DNA from: Xenopus tropicalis
Taxonomy: Eukaryota > Chordata > Amphibia > Anura > Pipidae
Direction: 5' to 3'
Assembly: GCF_000004195.4 (NCBI RefSeq)
Contig: NC_030678.2
Coordinates: 92,586,904 to 92,650,903, forward strand
DNA: 64,000 nt
Shown: positions 13,270 through 26,381 of the stretch, in pieces
Numbering within the stretch: the first letter of the stretch is position 1
Layout of the letters: every line of letters begins with the position of its first letter
The notes under the pieces: generated by a model
The model's input: only the letters and a program-made list of their open reading frames with translations
Database searches by the model: none
What the model was told of the DNA's origin: nothing
Program-made: the position numbers and the translations under genes

Positions 13270-13523
13270 CTGGGCCGGATTTGATAATAGGGCACGCCGA
13301 GGCCGCCCCCTTTCACCGCTCACCAACCTGCCCCCCACGCATGTGCACACTACTTAATTCACATACAAAGCAGTTGGGAGAGGACGTGCTAAAGTTTCTG
13401 CGTGTCCGGTTCCCATTGTTCCATATGTGAGCAAAATTTCAGTGCGGCTGGGTGGCATGCCGCCACTAAATTTGTGCGGCCCTAGGCCCAGGCATTTGTG
13501 GCCTTACCACGAATCCAAGTCTG
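13270..13523. mobile_element. hAT MITE, 'gggccggattt' family, 8-bp TSD
   Basis: The element starts ctgggccggattt and ends aatccaagtctg, flanked by exact 8-bp duplications taaacaaa at 13262-13269 and 13524-13531. The interior has GC-rich 'gccgccccc' and 'ggcatgccgcc' blocks shared with the copy at 54655-54887. Confidence 0.8.
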
Positions 13524-14852
13524 TAAACAAAATAGGGTACCTGTTCATAACAAGGCTTCTTCTAGGTTGGCAACCCTTTATAAAGGGAATTTGGTGCTTT
13601 TAGTTATTAAAGAAAGAAAAAAGTCTATGACAAATGAAGGAAGTATAACCCCGAGCACTTACCACACAGTATGAATGAAAGCTGGATTTGCTAGCATTAT
13701 TCTTGGAAAATGTTGGCTTTTGCATGAATTGTCAAAGGTTATATCAATATTGTTTTTAAGAGGGACACAGTGATCTAAATATAAAGCAAACTACAATCCT
13801 AACTTACAGCTGTTTAAAATATCATTCATAATTCTGAGGCCCTTATTTGCAGTAATGTAACAAATACCAAATAATACTATTGGTTTAGAACCAAATAATA
13901 GTGCAGCTGCAACTAACCAGTAGTAGTGGGTACAGAAAGATCTGCTTAAATGGAATATTTGCAAAGTTTGACACATGAATGGTAAACCTAAATACATAAT
14001 GTGCGTCACAATATAAACCAGACAGTGCCATTATTTTAGGGGGCTTCTAGAGGGCCCTGTGTAAGTCTTTGCTAAAGTGCAGTTTCTATATATCTTTTCT
14101 TACCATGGGCTTGTGGGGGGCATATAAAATGCTTCCATGAGAAAATGAGCATTAAATCATGCCATGGAGTTAAGATAAATATTTCTCCTTTACACTGATT
14201 CATAAAACCTGAAAAATGTAGGCCCAAAAGTACAACAGACCAGTAACACTAGTAAAATACTATTCCTTCCTTTAAGTCAGCTGACAATATTTCTGTATAC
14301 ATCACTCCCATAGTCTGGTCCTGGGTGAGAGAACAGGGGTGTCTGGCCCCTGGCCCTGCAGTGCACTTTTTAAGCACTATAGTGACAAGCAGGGGGAAGG
14401 GGATCTTGTCACAGACCCCATTCACTCACCCCAACACCTGCTCATCATGGCATGAGGGCACATGGGGTGGGGGGGGGCAATGTAGGATAGCTCTGCCTAG
14501 GATTCTTCTTAATTTTGCCATTTTACTACCAATAGATCAACCACAACAGTGCCACCTAGAACACTATATTTATTCTGCAAAAAGCTTTACCATACCTAAG
14601 TAAAGAGCCCTAGAAGGTTTCTCTACTTGCCATTTTAGCTTGGTCTCAGTAGCTTCAGTGCTTGTAGGTAAGATTACACAGCACAGTTGGGAGGGGAAGC
14701 AAATTCTGATGAGAGGGGGAGAGGAGCAAACTGGGCAGACTCATGCCCCTGCCCTAAAGGATTTTTCTGAGAGCAGGAAGTCTGATACTGAAGATCATGT
14801 GTACAAAAAAAATCCTGCTTTTCTTTGATAGAGAAAAGTGCAGAGTGCCTAC

Positions 14853-14912
14853 GGCTGTATTTACATAGACCTTTCTGATTAAGCTTACTTAGATTTACCT
14901 TCACTGCCTGAT
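14853..14912. repeat. Unoccupied copy of a repeat that hosts a MITE at 37292
   Basis: The phrase ggctgtatttacatagac continuing through cttacttag is shared almost exactly with 37252-37291. Here it runs on uninterrupted into 'gatttaccttcact'. At the second copy the matching continuation 'gtttttacctttact' appears only after the inserted element. Confidence 0.6.
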
Positions 14913-16599
14913 AGTGTAAACAAAGATTCTGGAACTATTCTGGAACTATGTTTGTACATTTGGGCCCATCTTTATTACCCCAAACACTCATTTAACAACT
15001 TTCAGTTTTCTAATCTGTCCATCTAAATCTCGCTGCTTATGTGACTGTGAACTGGCCTCTTTAGATTAGCATTATTTTCTACTGCACTCAGGTAAAATAT
15101 TTTAACCCCGCGAGTGCTATGGTCTGGATGCAGTCATAGCCCATACTCAGTAGCTGTTAGCATGTTTTGAGCTGCACAAATTGCAGCTGAGGTTGGTGAG
15201 AATTGTAGTTAAAAAACAGAGAGGGGGCTTTATAAATGGGATTAGTATAACATACAAATATATTATGCAGAAAGCAAACAGCATTTTGTTCTAAGACTGC
15301 AAATAGAAATAGTAAATAGAAAAGCTGATAAAACATCACTGGATGGGATTGGAAAAGCTATATATGCTCCCTTTAATGTGTAGTGTGAAAGAACTCTTTT
15401 TGTAAAGTCCCCAGAGAATATAAAGAATAAATTATACTGATAAGTATCTGGAAAGTTTGGGGAGAAGTGCAGAGATTTTCACATCTGTGTCTGCACATTT
15501 GTGTCAGGGGAATAATGGATCTGTCGTAACATTCACATAAAAATGTGAGAAAATGTTCCTTTCCAAAAATGTAGCAAAAAGAGCCAAGGCTACTTCTGAT
15601 CTTCTGTCTGCAGCTCAAGCAGAGATAAGTGCAGGAGTGGGGGTGTCACTGGAATCTGTAGAACCAGTGTAGTACACATGCACTCATAGTGCGAAAATGC
15701 TAATGCAGCAAATGCATAACACATGTGCCTGAGATAACTGTACGAGCACATCATTTAGTACTAATTACGGGATGTCATCCTGTGCACTGAAACCTATCTG
15801 TAAGTCAGTCTGCTTAGCAGCGTTGCAAGGGTGTTTATAACAAACAAAAACTGTATCCAGGAATATGCTAAAACCTTAAACAATAAAAGCACTGATGTGA
15901 CACAAAGACAGAAGGTGAAATTACCAAGCAAGGGCAAATAATGTTCATAATATATACCTTACTGTCATTTCTGATATCACCTTAAACTGTACCTGGAATT
16001 CAAATGTCTTAAGTTCACGAAATTATATACAGTATATATATATTATACATGCATGTTTTTTCATCTTGGATTTCTGTGCATTTTAAGTATTTCTATCAGT
16101 TTCTATGACATTATCTCTATCAGTTCTACAGAAATATTTGGTGTTCTATAAAAAATAATTCTAATAACTGCTAGAAAGAATGCTGGCGCTGTTGCCAAGA
16201 AAAGGTTTTTCCCTGTATTCTCTTAAAGCCTTCAAAGATGATGTTGCTGAAAGAACAGAGGAGTCAGCTGAAGGTGTACAGAGGGGCATTTAATGAATGT
16301 GCTCCCAATCTGCAAACTTTGAAAGATGATGAGGTTAAACTACTATGGGCTTTTGAGAACGATGTGAAAGAAGAACGGCTTCTTGCATGGACACAAAGAA
16401 AGGGGGTGCTATTTACATTGGGAAAAGTTTGGCTGACATTTTTTACTTTCTTTTATGACTTAAAAGTGTTTGCCAATGAAAGCTGCCATTATTTGAAAGT
16501 GAAGAAAGAAAAGGGAATGTGCCCCTGGATTTTTCACTCCCCCTCACCTATTCCTAAGACCTCTTTCTGCTATTGTCACCTGTATCTGTTTCCAGGAAG

Positions 16600-16830
16600 C
16601 CATATTCATTAGGGTTAATCTCCCTCCTAAATGAATAAACAAAGGATTTCTCTGTGGCAGAGAGAGGCCAGGTGAGGCGATACCATCTTCTGACACAGAA
16701 AATCATCTGCACAAATGCGGCTCAGGAAATGACCTGCTGCAACCACACACCTGTGACCATTTGGCAAGCAGCGGGAAAATGTGGAGAACATTGTTGAAAA
16801 GTCTCAGGGGCCATTTTGTCTTCTTTTTTT
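16600..16830. other. Repeat-free intronic stretch, candidate conserved noncoding element
   Basis: A balanced-composition segment with no repeat signature. A 124-codon plus-strand frame just upstream (16238-16612) has no recognisable domain. Conservation cannot be judged here. Confidence 0.2.
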
Positions 16831-17418
16831 TTTAGCACATCTTCCACCATCTGTTGTGTTTTCAGCCATACAGGACCTATGAAAGGGACTGCCTCTCTAC
16901 TGCAAATAGGGCTGACATCTTCAACACTCCACAAAGGATTACTGGACTGAATTAATTGACCACATGACATTAAAGACATTATATAGGCTCCGGGCTCGGC
17001 ACATGAATACCTGTATCTGTTTCATCATGAATGGCTTACAGCACGTCATTGTGTGAAAACTGAACACTGGGAACATGGTACAAACCTGACGCCAATACTG
17101 GAATGTTAATAGAATTTTTTCTTAGTTCAAACACAGCCAGCTCTATTGTAGATTCTGCCCTGAATCAGTGATATTATTGTCCAACAAAGACTTTGCGATC
17201 CATTCAAACAGATAGCAAATTCAACATCTACCACCAGATGGGTTTAGTAGCAATCTAGATGTCATGAACTACAAATCTCACTGATAACTGTGACACCCCA
17301 GTCTTTTTAACAAAAATGCACCTAGTCATTCAACCTACAATATATAAGGACCCAAGTATATTTAAGAACCCAAGTGCAATTGTGCCCAAGCTAAAACTCA
17401 AGGCTGTGCACACATTGT

Positions 17419-17657
17419 ATGTATCTATATCTTTATTTATAAAGTGCTACTTATGCACGCAGCGCTGTACAGTAGAATACATTAATACAAACGGGGTTAT
17501 TAAGATAATAGATAAATACAAAGTATAACAATAAATACAAATAAATACAAGATACAGTTGCAATATGTTAAGAGTCAAAGACACAATAGGATGGAGGTCC
17601 CTGCCCCGTAGAGCTTATAATCTATATGGGAGGGTAATTTACAGACACAAATAGGCA
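17419..17657 (-). mobile_element. Solo LINE 3' end
   Basis: Read on the minus strand it ends with gagcttataatct..., then ctgtacagcgctgcgtgc, and finally gcactttataaataaagata. This terminus is shared with the 60062 LINE and the solo ends at 27530, 38765 and 61425. No coding part remains. Confidence 0.65.
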
Positions 17658-18818
17658 AATATAAGGTGTCCAAACACATTCTTTGCACGTCTGCATAGTT
17701 GCACTGAAGCCTGTATGTTCATTCTGCTGCTCATGAAAAATTGTGCTTATGTATACTTAAATACTTTGGGGACCCTGCAGCTACTGCCGCCCTGGACATG
17801 GCAATACGTCAATGGTTCCCTCAGCAGGTTGTGTAAAAAAAGTATACCTGCACCCAAAGAACTGCATTTTGTGTAACAAAACATTGTGATTTGTGTCAAA
17901 AAAACACACTTTGCACATCACACCTGCATTAAATAAACCTTAACGTCTTGCAGTTTGGACTTACTGTACTGCAAAGTAATAGTACATAAAGGATGTTGGC
18001 TTCTGGCTATGACTGCAATGTAAATATTGCTCACAAGCCACCCATAATACCTGTTTGCAAATATACCAGAAGTCATTTTGAGTATTACTCCCAGAATAAT
18101 AATCATTGTAACAGAATACTTCCACAGGTTTTATTCATTTATGCATAATATTTTATATAGCAAAATTAAAAGCATTATAAAATGATAATCATGTGTGAAT
18201 AACAGATACGCTAACCATGTTTCTTTCCTGTCCTGCTAAATGAATTGCCCATGTGGGGAAACAAATACAGTGGCCCAAGAAGCAAAGACTGACATTGCTG
18301 AATGCAGTCATGCAATCAACCAATCAAATCGTCCATGTAAGGAAAACAGCAAATGCAGTCGCTCTGGGCGCTCATATGAGTTATTATTAAACTTTACTTT
18401 GAATGCTCCCTTATTAAAAGTTTCCCTTTAAGTGGAATCATAGCTGGCAAATAACATCATAAAACTTGCACATTTCACTGGTACAGAACGTGAGGAGAAT
18501 CAAAGATCCAGAGCTTCATGTGCTATTCATAGCCTGTGCAATGTGTTAAGATTATTAGAATAGAGCAGGATTTAAGTGTACTGTAACCTGGCAGCCGCAC
18601 AAGCAATAAACACACACAAAAAAAATTCCTTATGAACATTTTGTCAAAATTACCTGGCAAAAAGGACTGTTTTCTCCACACTTAGGTAAACCTCTTTTAT
18701 GAGATTTTCGATTATGATCAGATAAATTAAAAACGGGAACCTGGTGAGCTCTTTGATCATGGAGCTTGCAAATGTTTGAGAATATTTTATCCAGACTCCT
18801 TTTCCTACCAACCAGGAA

Positions 18819-18834
18819 GGGGGGGGGGGGGGGG
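18819..18834. repeat. Poly-G tract
   Basis: About 16 consecutive G residues. The exact length may be unreliable in any assembly. Confidence 0.8.
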
Positions 18835-20418
18835 TCTGCTTTACACAAAATATGGAAACCAAATGCTGACTAATGAATTAAAGGTATGCACTGTAGACCC
18901 AGATGTATTCTCTGGGCCATATGGTAACATAAATAAGAAGTGAAAATGAACTATGTAACTGTAAATTACTTTGACACTACTCATATGAAGAATTTAAATA
19001 CTCAAGTTTAACAAAATGCCAGCCCAGATTTCAGAGGGTGCTATGTAACCACAAAATGCCTGTTTTTAGAACAAGATTCTAGGGCAAATTGTTGCCAGTG
19101 CAAATGAAATAGCTGTACCAATCCCTTGGCTTATGAGATATGTGTGAACAACAGTTATGCATATGTATACTGCACCGACCAGATCTAGAGAGTGCAGTTG
19201 TGCTCTCTACACTAGCAGTCCTGCTCTCCTCTCGCCATGGTTTGTGCTGGAGATAAGCGGCATTGGGCCTGCATCCTCAACTTGCAGAACGCAAAATAGT
19301 CCGACAGTTGTTTGTTAGATATTGTATGATGGTTACAGACATTGGCTCACATGCCAGATATCTATATAAATAATACAGCTATTTATGATAATAAACTTGG
19401 CAACAACAGCAGTATAGCCCATTGGCCATTCTTAGATTCAAAAACAAGTCCCATGGAATTGCTTTCAAATGCTTACCCATGGGGAGGGGGGAAGCCCTCC
19501 CTAAGGTTGTATTAAGCAGCTGGTATGTGCAACATTTAGAAGTAAACGCATTAACATGTGAAGGCAAGTCTATTGGACCTTCAAGTCACTCCTGCACAAT
19601 GCCAGGCACTAGGTCTATATTTGTGGAATTATATATTTTAAAATGATCATGTTCCTTTTTAGAACTAAAAGAGAATTAATTATTTTTGGTTGTTCTATAG
19701 GTTGTATAAGTTATAGAGATTTTAGTCTCATTTTCTCATTTTAGTTCATTTTCTAAAAGCTATGCGAATGAGCTATGAGAATCCATATGCACATATAGAA
19801 AAAGGGGAGTGAAAAAAACACTGTAAATGTGTTCAACACTGGGCAAAGTTGCGTGTTTTTTAGCTTTCAGATGAGAATTCTCAAAACAAGTGGCACAGAA
19901 AAGTTGGCTATTTTTGTTTTACTTTTATAAATATTTCAAGACATCCATCATCGCCAGGGCATATCTAGTTATTTAATGTTTCCAATAGGTGTTAAAAAGT
20001 TCCTCAGCTGTAACGCAGCCAATGTATTATGAAACAGGGAAAGGCTAGTGGCTGTCGTTTAAATGCACAAAGGTGAGATAATGGTCTTTCGCACCACTGA
20101 ATTGTCAGCTTGACTTAGAATTAAATAATTGCACTAGAGACTATAAACCATACAGCCATTTAAATATATATACACAATATGATAGCACATGACAAGCATA
20201 GTAGTTGTCACCTTTATTAAAGGTAATAGCACTGAGCAGCAAGAAACACTGGCTTATTGGGTGTAATATGTTTACATTGCATCTAGTGCTCTGTGATTAT
20301 GATCTAACTCCTTTTTTAAACTATTCTCTATTTTATGAAACATTATATGAAATTGTGATTTTAAATTTTCTTCAGAGATTTTGATTTTATTGCTTGGCTC
20401 TTTTTATGTTTTCAGAAC

Positions 20419-20688
20419 TAAGGTTGCCACTTTTCTGTGTTCGGCACTCCAGGGCAAGGGACAGATGTTGACGTTGGTGGGGACGGGGACATTGATGTAA
20501 TGGGCAGGACGTGTGATGTCAGAGGGGTGGGGCTATGACACAGAGATCACCAATTGGCCAATTTCCACGTCAATTAAGGAGAGGCCTGTGCAGATGTCCT
20601 AATTTGGAAAACCACGCAGGAAGTTTTGACCCAGACGGCCCTTCTAAAAATTGTGCTGTCTGGGTCAAAACCGGACAGGTGGCGACTA
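20419..20688. mobile_element. hAT-type element, 'taaggttgccac' ends, 8-bp TSD
   Basis: The 270-bp element begins taaggttgccac and ends aggtggcgacta, flanked by exact 8-bp duplications ttcagaac at 20411-20418 and 20689-20696. The interior includes 'gttttgacccagac' and its inverted partner 'gtctgggtcaaaac'. Fragments with a similar start occur at 58034 and near 26292. Confidence 0.8.
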
Positions 20689-20787
20689 TTCAGAACTGAT
20701 GCTAGGGTGGACACATACAGGTGAGTTTATTAGCTAGCTATCCATGCCTAGATGATCTGGTACTAAGGTTAAAAATTGCTTGACCAA

Positions 20788-21316
20788 GGGGCACATTTAC
20801 TAACCCACGAACGGGTCGTAATGAGTCCGATTGCGTTTTTTTCGTAATGATCGGTATTTTGCGATTTTTTCGTATTTTTTGCGATTTTTTCGGCTTCTTT
20901 ACGAATTTTTCGTTACCAATACGATTTTTGCGTAAAAACGCGAGTTTTTCGTAGCCATTACGAAAGTTGCGTAAAATCTGGCGATTTTTCGTAGCGTTAA
21001 AACTTGCGCAAAAAGTTGCGCTTTTTTCGTAGCGTTAAAACTTATGCGAAACTTTGCACCATTTAAGTTTTAACGCTACGAAAAAGGCGCAACTTTTCGC
21101 GTAAGTTTTAACGCTACGCAAAAAGCGCAACTTTTTACGCAACTTTCGTAATGGCTACGAAAAACTCGTGTTTTTACGCAAAAATCGTATTGGTAACGAA
21201 AAATTCGTAAAGAAGCCGAAAAAATCGCAACAAATACGAAAAAGTCGCAAAATGTTTGTTTTCAAGTCGGAACTTTTCCAATTCGGGTCGGATTCGTGGG
21301 TTAGTAAATCAGCCCC
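20788..21316. mobile_element. CpG-rich foldback MITE, 529 bp
   Basis: Nearly the whole element is one long imperfect palindrome centred near 21060. Ends are ggggcacatttactaa and ttagtaaatcagcccc, flanked by CAA at 20785-20787 and 21317-21319. The arms are built from repeated 'gcgattttttcg', 'cgttaaaactt' and 'cgtaatggctacgaaa' motifs, so CpG is very frequent against a CpG-poor background. It is related to 37292-37780 and non-coding. Confidence 0.8.
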
Positions 21317-21383
21317 CAAGTCTTGGCATGGAAACTAGAAATTAGCATTATTACACTGGGGCTCTTTTTTACTATACTAATGT

Positions 21384-21408
21384 ATACAGTATATATATAT
21401 ATATATGT
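21384..21408. repeat. (TA)n microsatellite
   Basis: A short run of alternating TA just downstream of the foldback MITE. Confidence 0.7.
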
Positions 21409-22331
21409 ATTTTTTTTCTTAAGTAAGCCGATTTCCTGCTGCCCTAGACCTGAGACTATCTGGCCTCTATGGTAAATACAATTTTTCCGTCTGTATTTAT
21501 GATTCAACAAGAGGACACACTAAGTTTCTTTTGTAAACATTTCTCAGTTTTATTTGGATAGATTTAAGGAAATTTATTGTGAAAATGGAAAGCAGTTGCT
21601 TGTCATGTACTATGACATATTTTTGTCAGTTACATTTTTCTCAATGTGTTTGCACATCTGTAAACAGAGCAATATATGTATATAAGAATATATACAAACT
21701 AGCACAAATATATGGTATATGTCATAACAATGCTTAAAAAAGAGAGTTTCTATGCATATATCTGAGCTGACCTTCAGACACTTTCTCTGTGGAATTTGCT
21801 TCTGTGAATTTGAGGTGGTCTTAGCTTCTCTAATAACTCAAAAATAGCTTTCAATGACCTGGTTTATGCTGTATATCATAAGGTACAGTGCTAGAACTGA
21901 TAAGGCAAGTGTATCCTAAATGTTATCATTTTTTAATAAACTGAGCAATTTTGATAAATGTTATACCTCATTTATATACATATGACTGTTTGGGATGTTT
22001 TCAGAATTGACTGGTTGAAACCAATGACCTTATGACTTAAAGCAACCTGAGAGCACACTTGATTGTACCTCCCTAGAGTTATATTCCAATATAACAGTGT
22101 ATTGCACTCTTAAGTTTACTGTGCTGGTGGCAATATATTATCAATTATCTAAATTTTTGTTTAAAATTCAACCTTGAGGCTGAACATTTGGTCAGGTCTA
22201 ATAACAAGGTTACACATATATGAAAGCACTGCTGTATCAGTCACTTAGCCACAGTTCCTAGAATTTCTAAAATTAGCGACTTTCAAGATGGGATTCTGGG
22301 ATAGCTAGAATCTTCCCAAATACCACACTTA

Positions 22332-22556
22332 GGGGCCTATTTATTATGCTATGTAAAAAGAAATAACCCAAAAATGGGATAAATATCTGTGTAAAATAAA
22401 TGTAGAAGTTCACCATCCGAACACCAGAAATAACCCAAAAATGGGGTAAATAGCTGTGTAAAATAAATGTAGAAGTTCACCATCCGAACACCAGACTTTA
22501 GGTTGTTATTTTATGTACGTTCCGGTGGAATAATAGCAGCATAATAGATCTGCCCC
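22332..22556. mobile_element. MITE with 'gcctatttattatgct' ends and an internal 67-bp duplication
   Basis: Ends ggggcctatttattatgct and agcataatagatctgcccc are inverted repeats. The interior has two 67-bp tandem copies (22359-22425 and 22426-22492) that differ at only two or three bases. A relative of the right end is at 62500-62535. Confidence 0.65.
22359..22492. repeat. 67-bp tandem duplication
   Basis: Both copies start agaaataacccaaaaatggg and run to ccatccgaacacc. The few differences (gggataaatatctg against ggggtaaatagctg) point to a recent duplication inside the MITE. Confidence 0.85.
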
Positions 22557-23083
22557 TTTGTAATCTTTAGAATGGGCTCCTCATGTTCTGAACCTTTCTT
22601 CCTGGGAGGGCAGAAACATAGTTATAAAGCAACTGCAATAGATAGTTTAAAGACAGTCTGCTTTTCACCAGTGCCTTATCTTTTCATAATTTTACAGCAA
22701 CTATTTGTAGAATTTATATTAAGGGAGATTTTTCTTAAGGTTAGGCATTAACTTTTATAGCCCATTACTCATGTGTTTTCTACCCAAACTGCCTAGAAGA
22801 TCAGACTTAATTCTCCACGCCTTCACTGCTCCAGTTGCCACCAATACTTCTTTAGGCTAATGACACACAATGCCTTTTTTCTATTGGTGGAAAAAAAACA
22901 CTAATACATGCCTGATTAGGCTCTCTGACAGTTTTGAAAGTGCCATTATCCTCATAAGCTCCTTATAACCAAGGAACCTATTATAGAGTTACACAATACT
23001 CACACTGCACTGAGACACACACAAGCCAAATCTCATGTAGTTAAGTGAAGTAGGTTGGAAATTTGTATTAGTCTACTAATCAG

Positions 23084-23103
23084 TAAAAAAAAAAAAAAAA
23101 AAA
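23084..23103. repeat. Poly-A tract
   Basis: About 19-20 A residues, not clearly attached to a retroposed gene. Confidence 0.6.
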
Positions 23104-25279
23104 CATTTTACAGGATAATTTAAAAATCTTGGGGTTTTCCCTTTGGAAAATAATATTAAAAGAAGGTTTAACTTTATCTCATCACTGTAACACTTTATGC
23201 TGTCTGGCAAACTGCAGATTTTAGACTGGGGAACCACATGGGCTAGAAGGGGTTTGACCAGCGTGGCCCCTATATGATGAATCTACTCCAGATCTCTACT
23301 TGCCCTTTAACTTGTTCCCTCATTGGCTCCCTAATAAAGCTGCCAAAGCTAACTGTAAAGCTAACAAAAAATTATGTTTACACATATTCAGCCATAGAAT
23401 ATTCCATTCAATGAAATTCAGTTTGTCACTCTTATGACATGATCTCCAAAACAAATTAAAAATAAGAACTTTTAAAAGCATGCACATTTACAGTAAATAC
23501 TCTGAATGAAAGGACTTAATGTAAAGAGTATTATTATTCTTTATCCACTAAAAATCCACTATATATTATCATACTTTCTGAAATTGTGCTGAACAGACAA
23601 TATAATAAAGATTGCATAAAATTACCATAATAATAAGCTTTTAAAAAAATGTTCTGCAACATAGATGCGCATTGATCTATACCATTCCACACAGTGATTA
23701 GCAGCTTTTAAATCTTCTGCCTAGTAAATATTGTGTTCCACTGCACCCAAGGGAAAGCCTCACGCTACAAGCAGTTCCGTGATGCAAAAGCAAAGTGTCA
23801 GAAATAATTAGAATCAACACTTTCTCTAGGTAGCGCTCAAAAGCACTTAATAGCATAAAAAATGACTATAATACGTGTGACATGAAGCAAGAACTTAGTT
23901 TGTACTTTTGGTCCAGCTGCTGATTTGACAATCTGCTACCATGAATGAAATATTGTGCAATCACAGGTAATTAACCCTATTACTGCTCCAGGAATCTAGC
24001 TACAATTAAAGTTCTATTCAGTGACTTAGAAGTGAAACAATACACACCTTGGTGTGATGTTCTACCAGACACCTGATAATTCCATTGAGCCATAATAGTA
24101 AATGACAATTTTATATTCCAAAAGCTCCTGTGCTTATCTCTTGCAGGTTTACACTAAAAAAGCTGTTTGGATTTCATTAAGCCAGGCACTAAGATTCAAC
24201 TAAATCTAAATTCTGCTAAAAAATGCTAGGATTTGGTCAAATCCCAAACTGAATTTGTGATTCAGTGCATTCCACTTTACATTGTCATGACATGGGTGCT
24301 GTATATGAAAGTTGAGATATCTGTGGACATCTGGAACCTCTGTTGTAAGCACTGAAAACAGTTGTTTGACGTGCGTTACATTACTGCATACAAAACTACT
24401 ATGAGTCTGCAAAATTTCAGTAGGACCAAGTGGGGTAACAAGCTAATATCTCACCTCTGCCATTCAGTGCCTCCCTATTTTTCAGTCGATTTATTGTGCC
24501 CCATAGAAAATTCATTTTAGGAAACCAAAACACTGGTAACTTGGCATATTCTACCATGATACAATGAAATTGCGTGTTAATTAGGGCCCTACTGAGCCCC
24601 TACACTCAGGGGTACCCCTTCAACCACAGGGTCTGCTTCCGCAGTAGTTATGCCTCTGAAGTTTGGAGTAAAAGTTAAAAAAAAGAGTTACATATTTACC
24701 ATTAATACTTCCAGTATATAAACACTATATTTTATATTTCCCTATTTCTGTTTTTCACCTACATATTTTGTTTTCAAGATCCTTTCATTACACTTTCTTA
24801 TTAATTTTCAATAAAAAGTTGAGCTGCTGCGGATGTTTAATGTAGCTTTGGCAGATACTACAAACTATATTGCTAATGTATACATGGTATAAGAATCAAC
24901 CTTGAAATGACAGAAATATACTTCTTCACGTTGTGTGTATGATTATTGTACATCGTTGGACACTGAGATACAAATATGATATACAATATCTGGGAGGTTG
25001 CTTCCATACCAGCTACCAAAGATGATTTTCCTCTTTGCTTTCAGTTGTTTATTAAAGTTGTTTTTTTCTATGGTATGTCAATACTTGTAATGGTATTCCC
25101 ATCACTAATGTGTTTACACCATTTAAACATATCCCTGTAAACATACCAGTTTACATATAACCAGACTGCTATTTTTAAATAAAAAGAAACTATGTATCAA
25201 GCATGGGAACAATCCTTGCTCTGGATTTGGTTAGTATGATTTATCTAATCAATTAGAGGGGCAAGGAATCCAATATTCC

Positions 25280-25490
25280 ACAGTCTTTAAATCTATGGCA
25301 TATGCAACCATTTAGAGCTCTGTGTCAGAAAGGCAAAGCATGAGCGGGGCCAAACAATCTGCTAATAACTGGGGAAAATAATTCAGTCTATGAGATTTCA
25401 ATTTCACTGGCTAACAGGCCTCGGGCACTCTTGGTGGAAATGTGTTAATGACATCACCCTTCCTTTTTCCAGGAAGTTACAAAACAACTG
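25280..25490. other. Repeat-free intronic stretch, candidate conserved noncoding element
   Basis: A non-repetitive, balanced-composition segment (for example gcatgagcggggccaaac and aacaggcctcgggcactc) in otherwise AT-rich sequence. It is a suggestion for alignment only. Confidence 0.2.
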
Positions 25491-26367
25491 TGAACTTGCC
25501 CTGTATTTTTATATAGCCAAATTTGTAACATATTTGAAAGAACCATATTTTGATATATTATAATATCTGGGATTTTCTTTATTTGTGTTTACTCCATGTC
25601 CACTTTGATATTGGAGTCTTTAACAGGTATAGTCAGCCAGCAGCTTTCTAAATATTTGAACTACAGACCCTTAGTCCCTTAGTTTAGTAAGAGCAATTGA
25701 TACTGGATGTTATAGCTTAGAAACATATGAACAGCTCCAGGATTTCTATCCCTTTTAAAAGGCCTCCTACTATGAATGTGAAACCGGCACACAGAGGTTA
25801 AATCGCATGCCAAGAGTGTCAACTGGCTCAAATGAAACAACATGAAAGTTCTATGCAAATGTCATTTGTCCCTAAGGTTTGCTAATGCGAGATGTCTGTT
25901 CTTGCTGTTTGAAATGTAAAAGAAATCAGAGGGACCATATGATATCTTGGCTCTGAGCTCAGATCTTGCATTTTTATACTTTGATATAGAACTGTGAATT
26001 CACATGGTAATCCTCTTTCTTAACAGCTTTACATAAAAAAATTATAGTCCTGTAATTAAAATGCATGTATGCTGGGGAAATTAATAAGACTTCCATTAAA
26101 TCATACATTCTGCAAGTTTTATTTTTGTTAGCAGTTCTTATAAATATGACAGCATTAGCTGCATGCTGCAAGCTTCTTCAATAGTATCTATCTTAATAAG
26201 AGGCTGATACAGTGCTACAGGGACTGGTAATGGCTTACAGTAAGGTGTGCACTTATGTGATAACTGCCCATGGTATCACTGACTGGAAGTATGGTTGCCA
26301 CCTTGTCAGTATTTTAAAGATTGTAAAGGCTGAGCTGCTCTCTGTTAGCAGTTACATGGAGAAAGTC

Positions 26368-26381
26368 ACCTTGTTGTTCTT
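26368..26381. repeat. 14-bp target-site duplication, left copy
   Basis: The sequence accttgttgttctt here is repeated exactly at 27296-27309. The flanking bases outside the pair differ, so the repeat is exactly 14 bp. Confidence 0.8.

Noticed and set aside
16238..16612. A 124-codon plus-strand frame
   Set aside because: No recognisable domain, no splice or start context beyond an ATG, and composition like its surroundings. Opposite strand to BCAS3.
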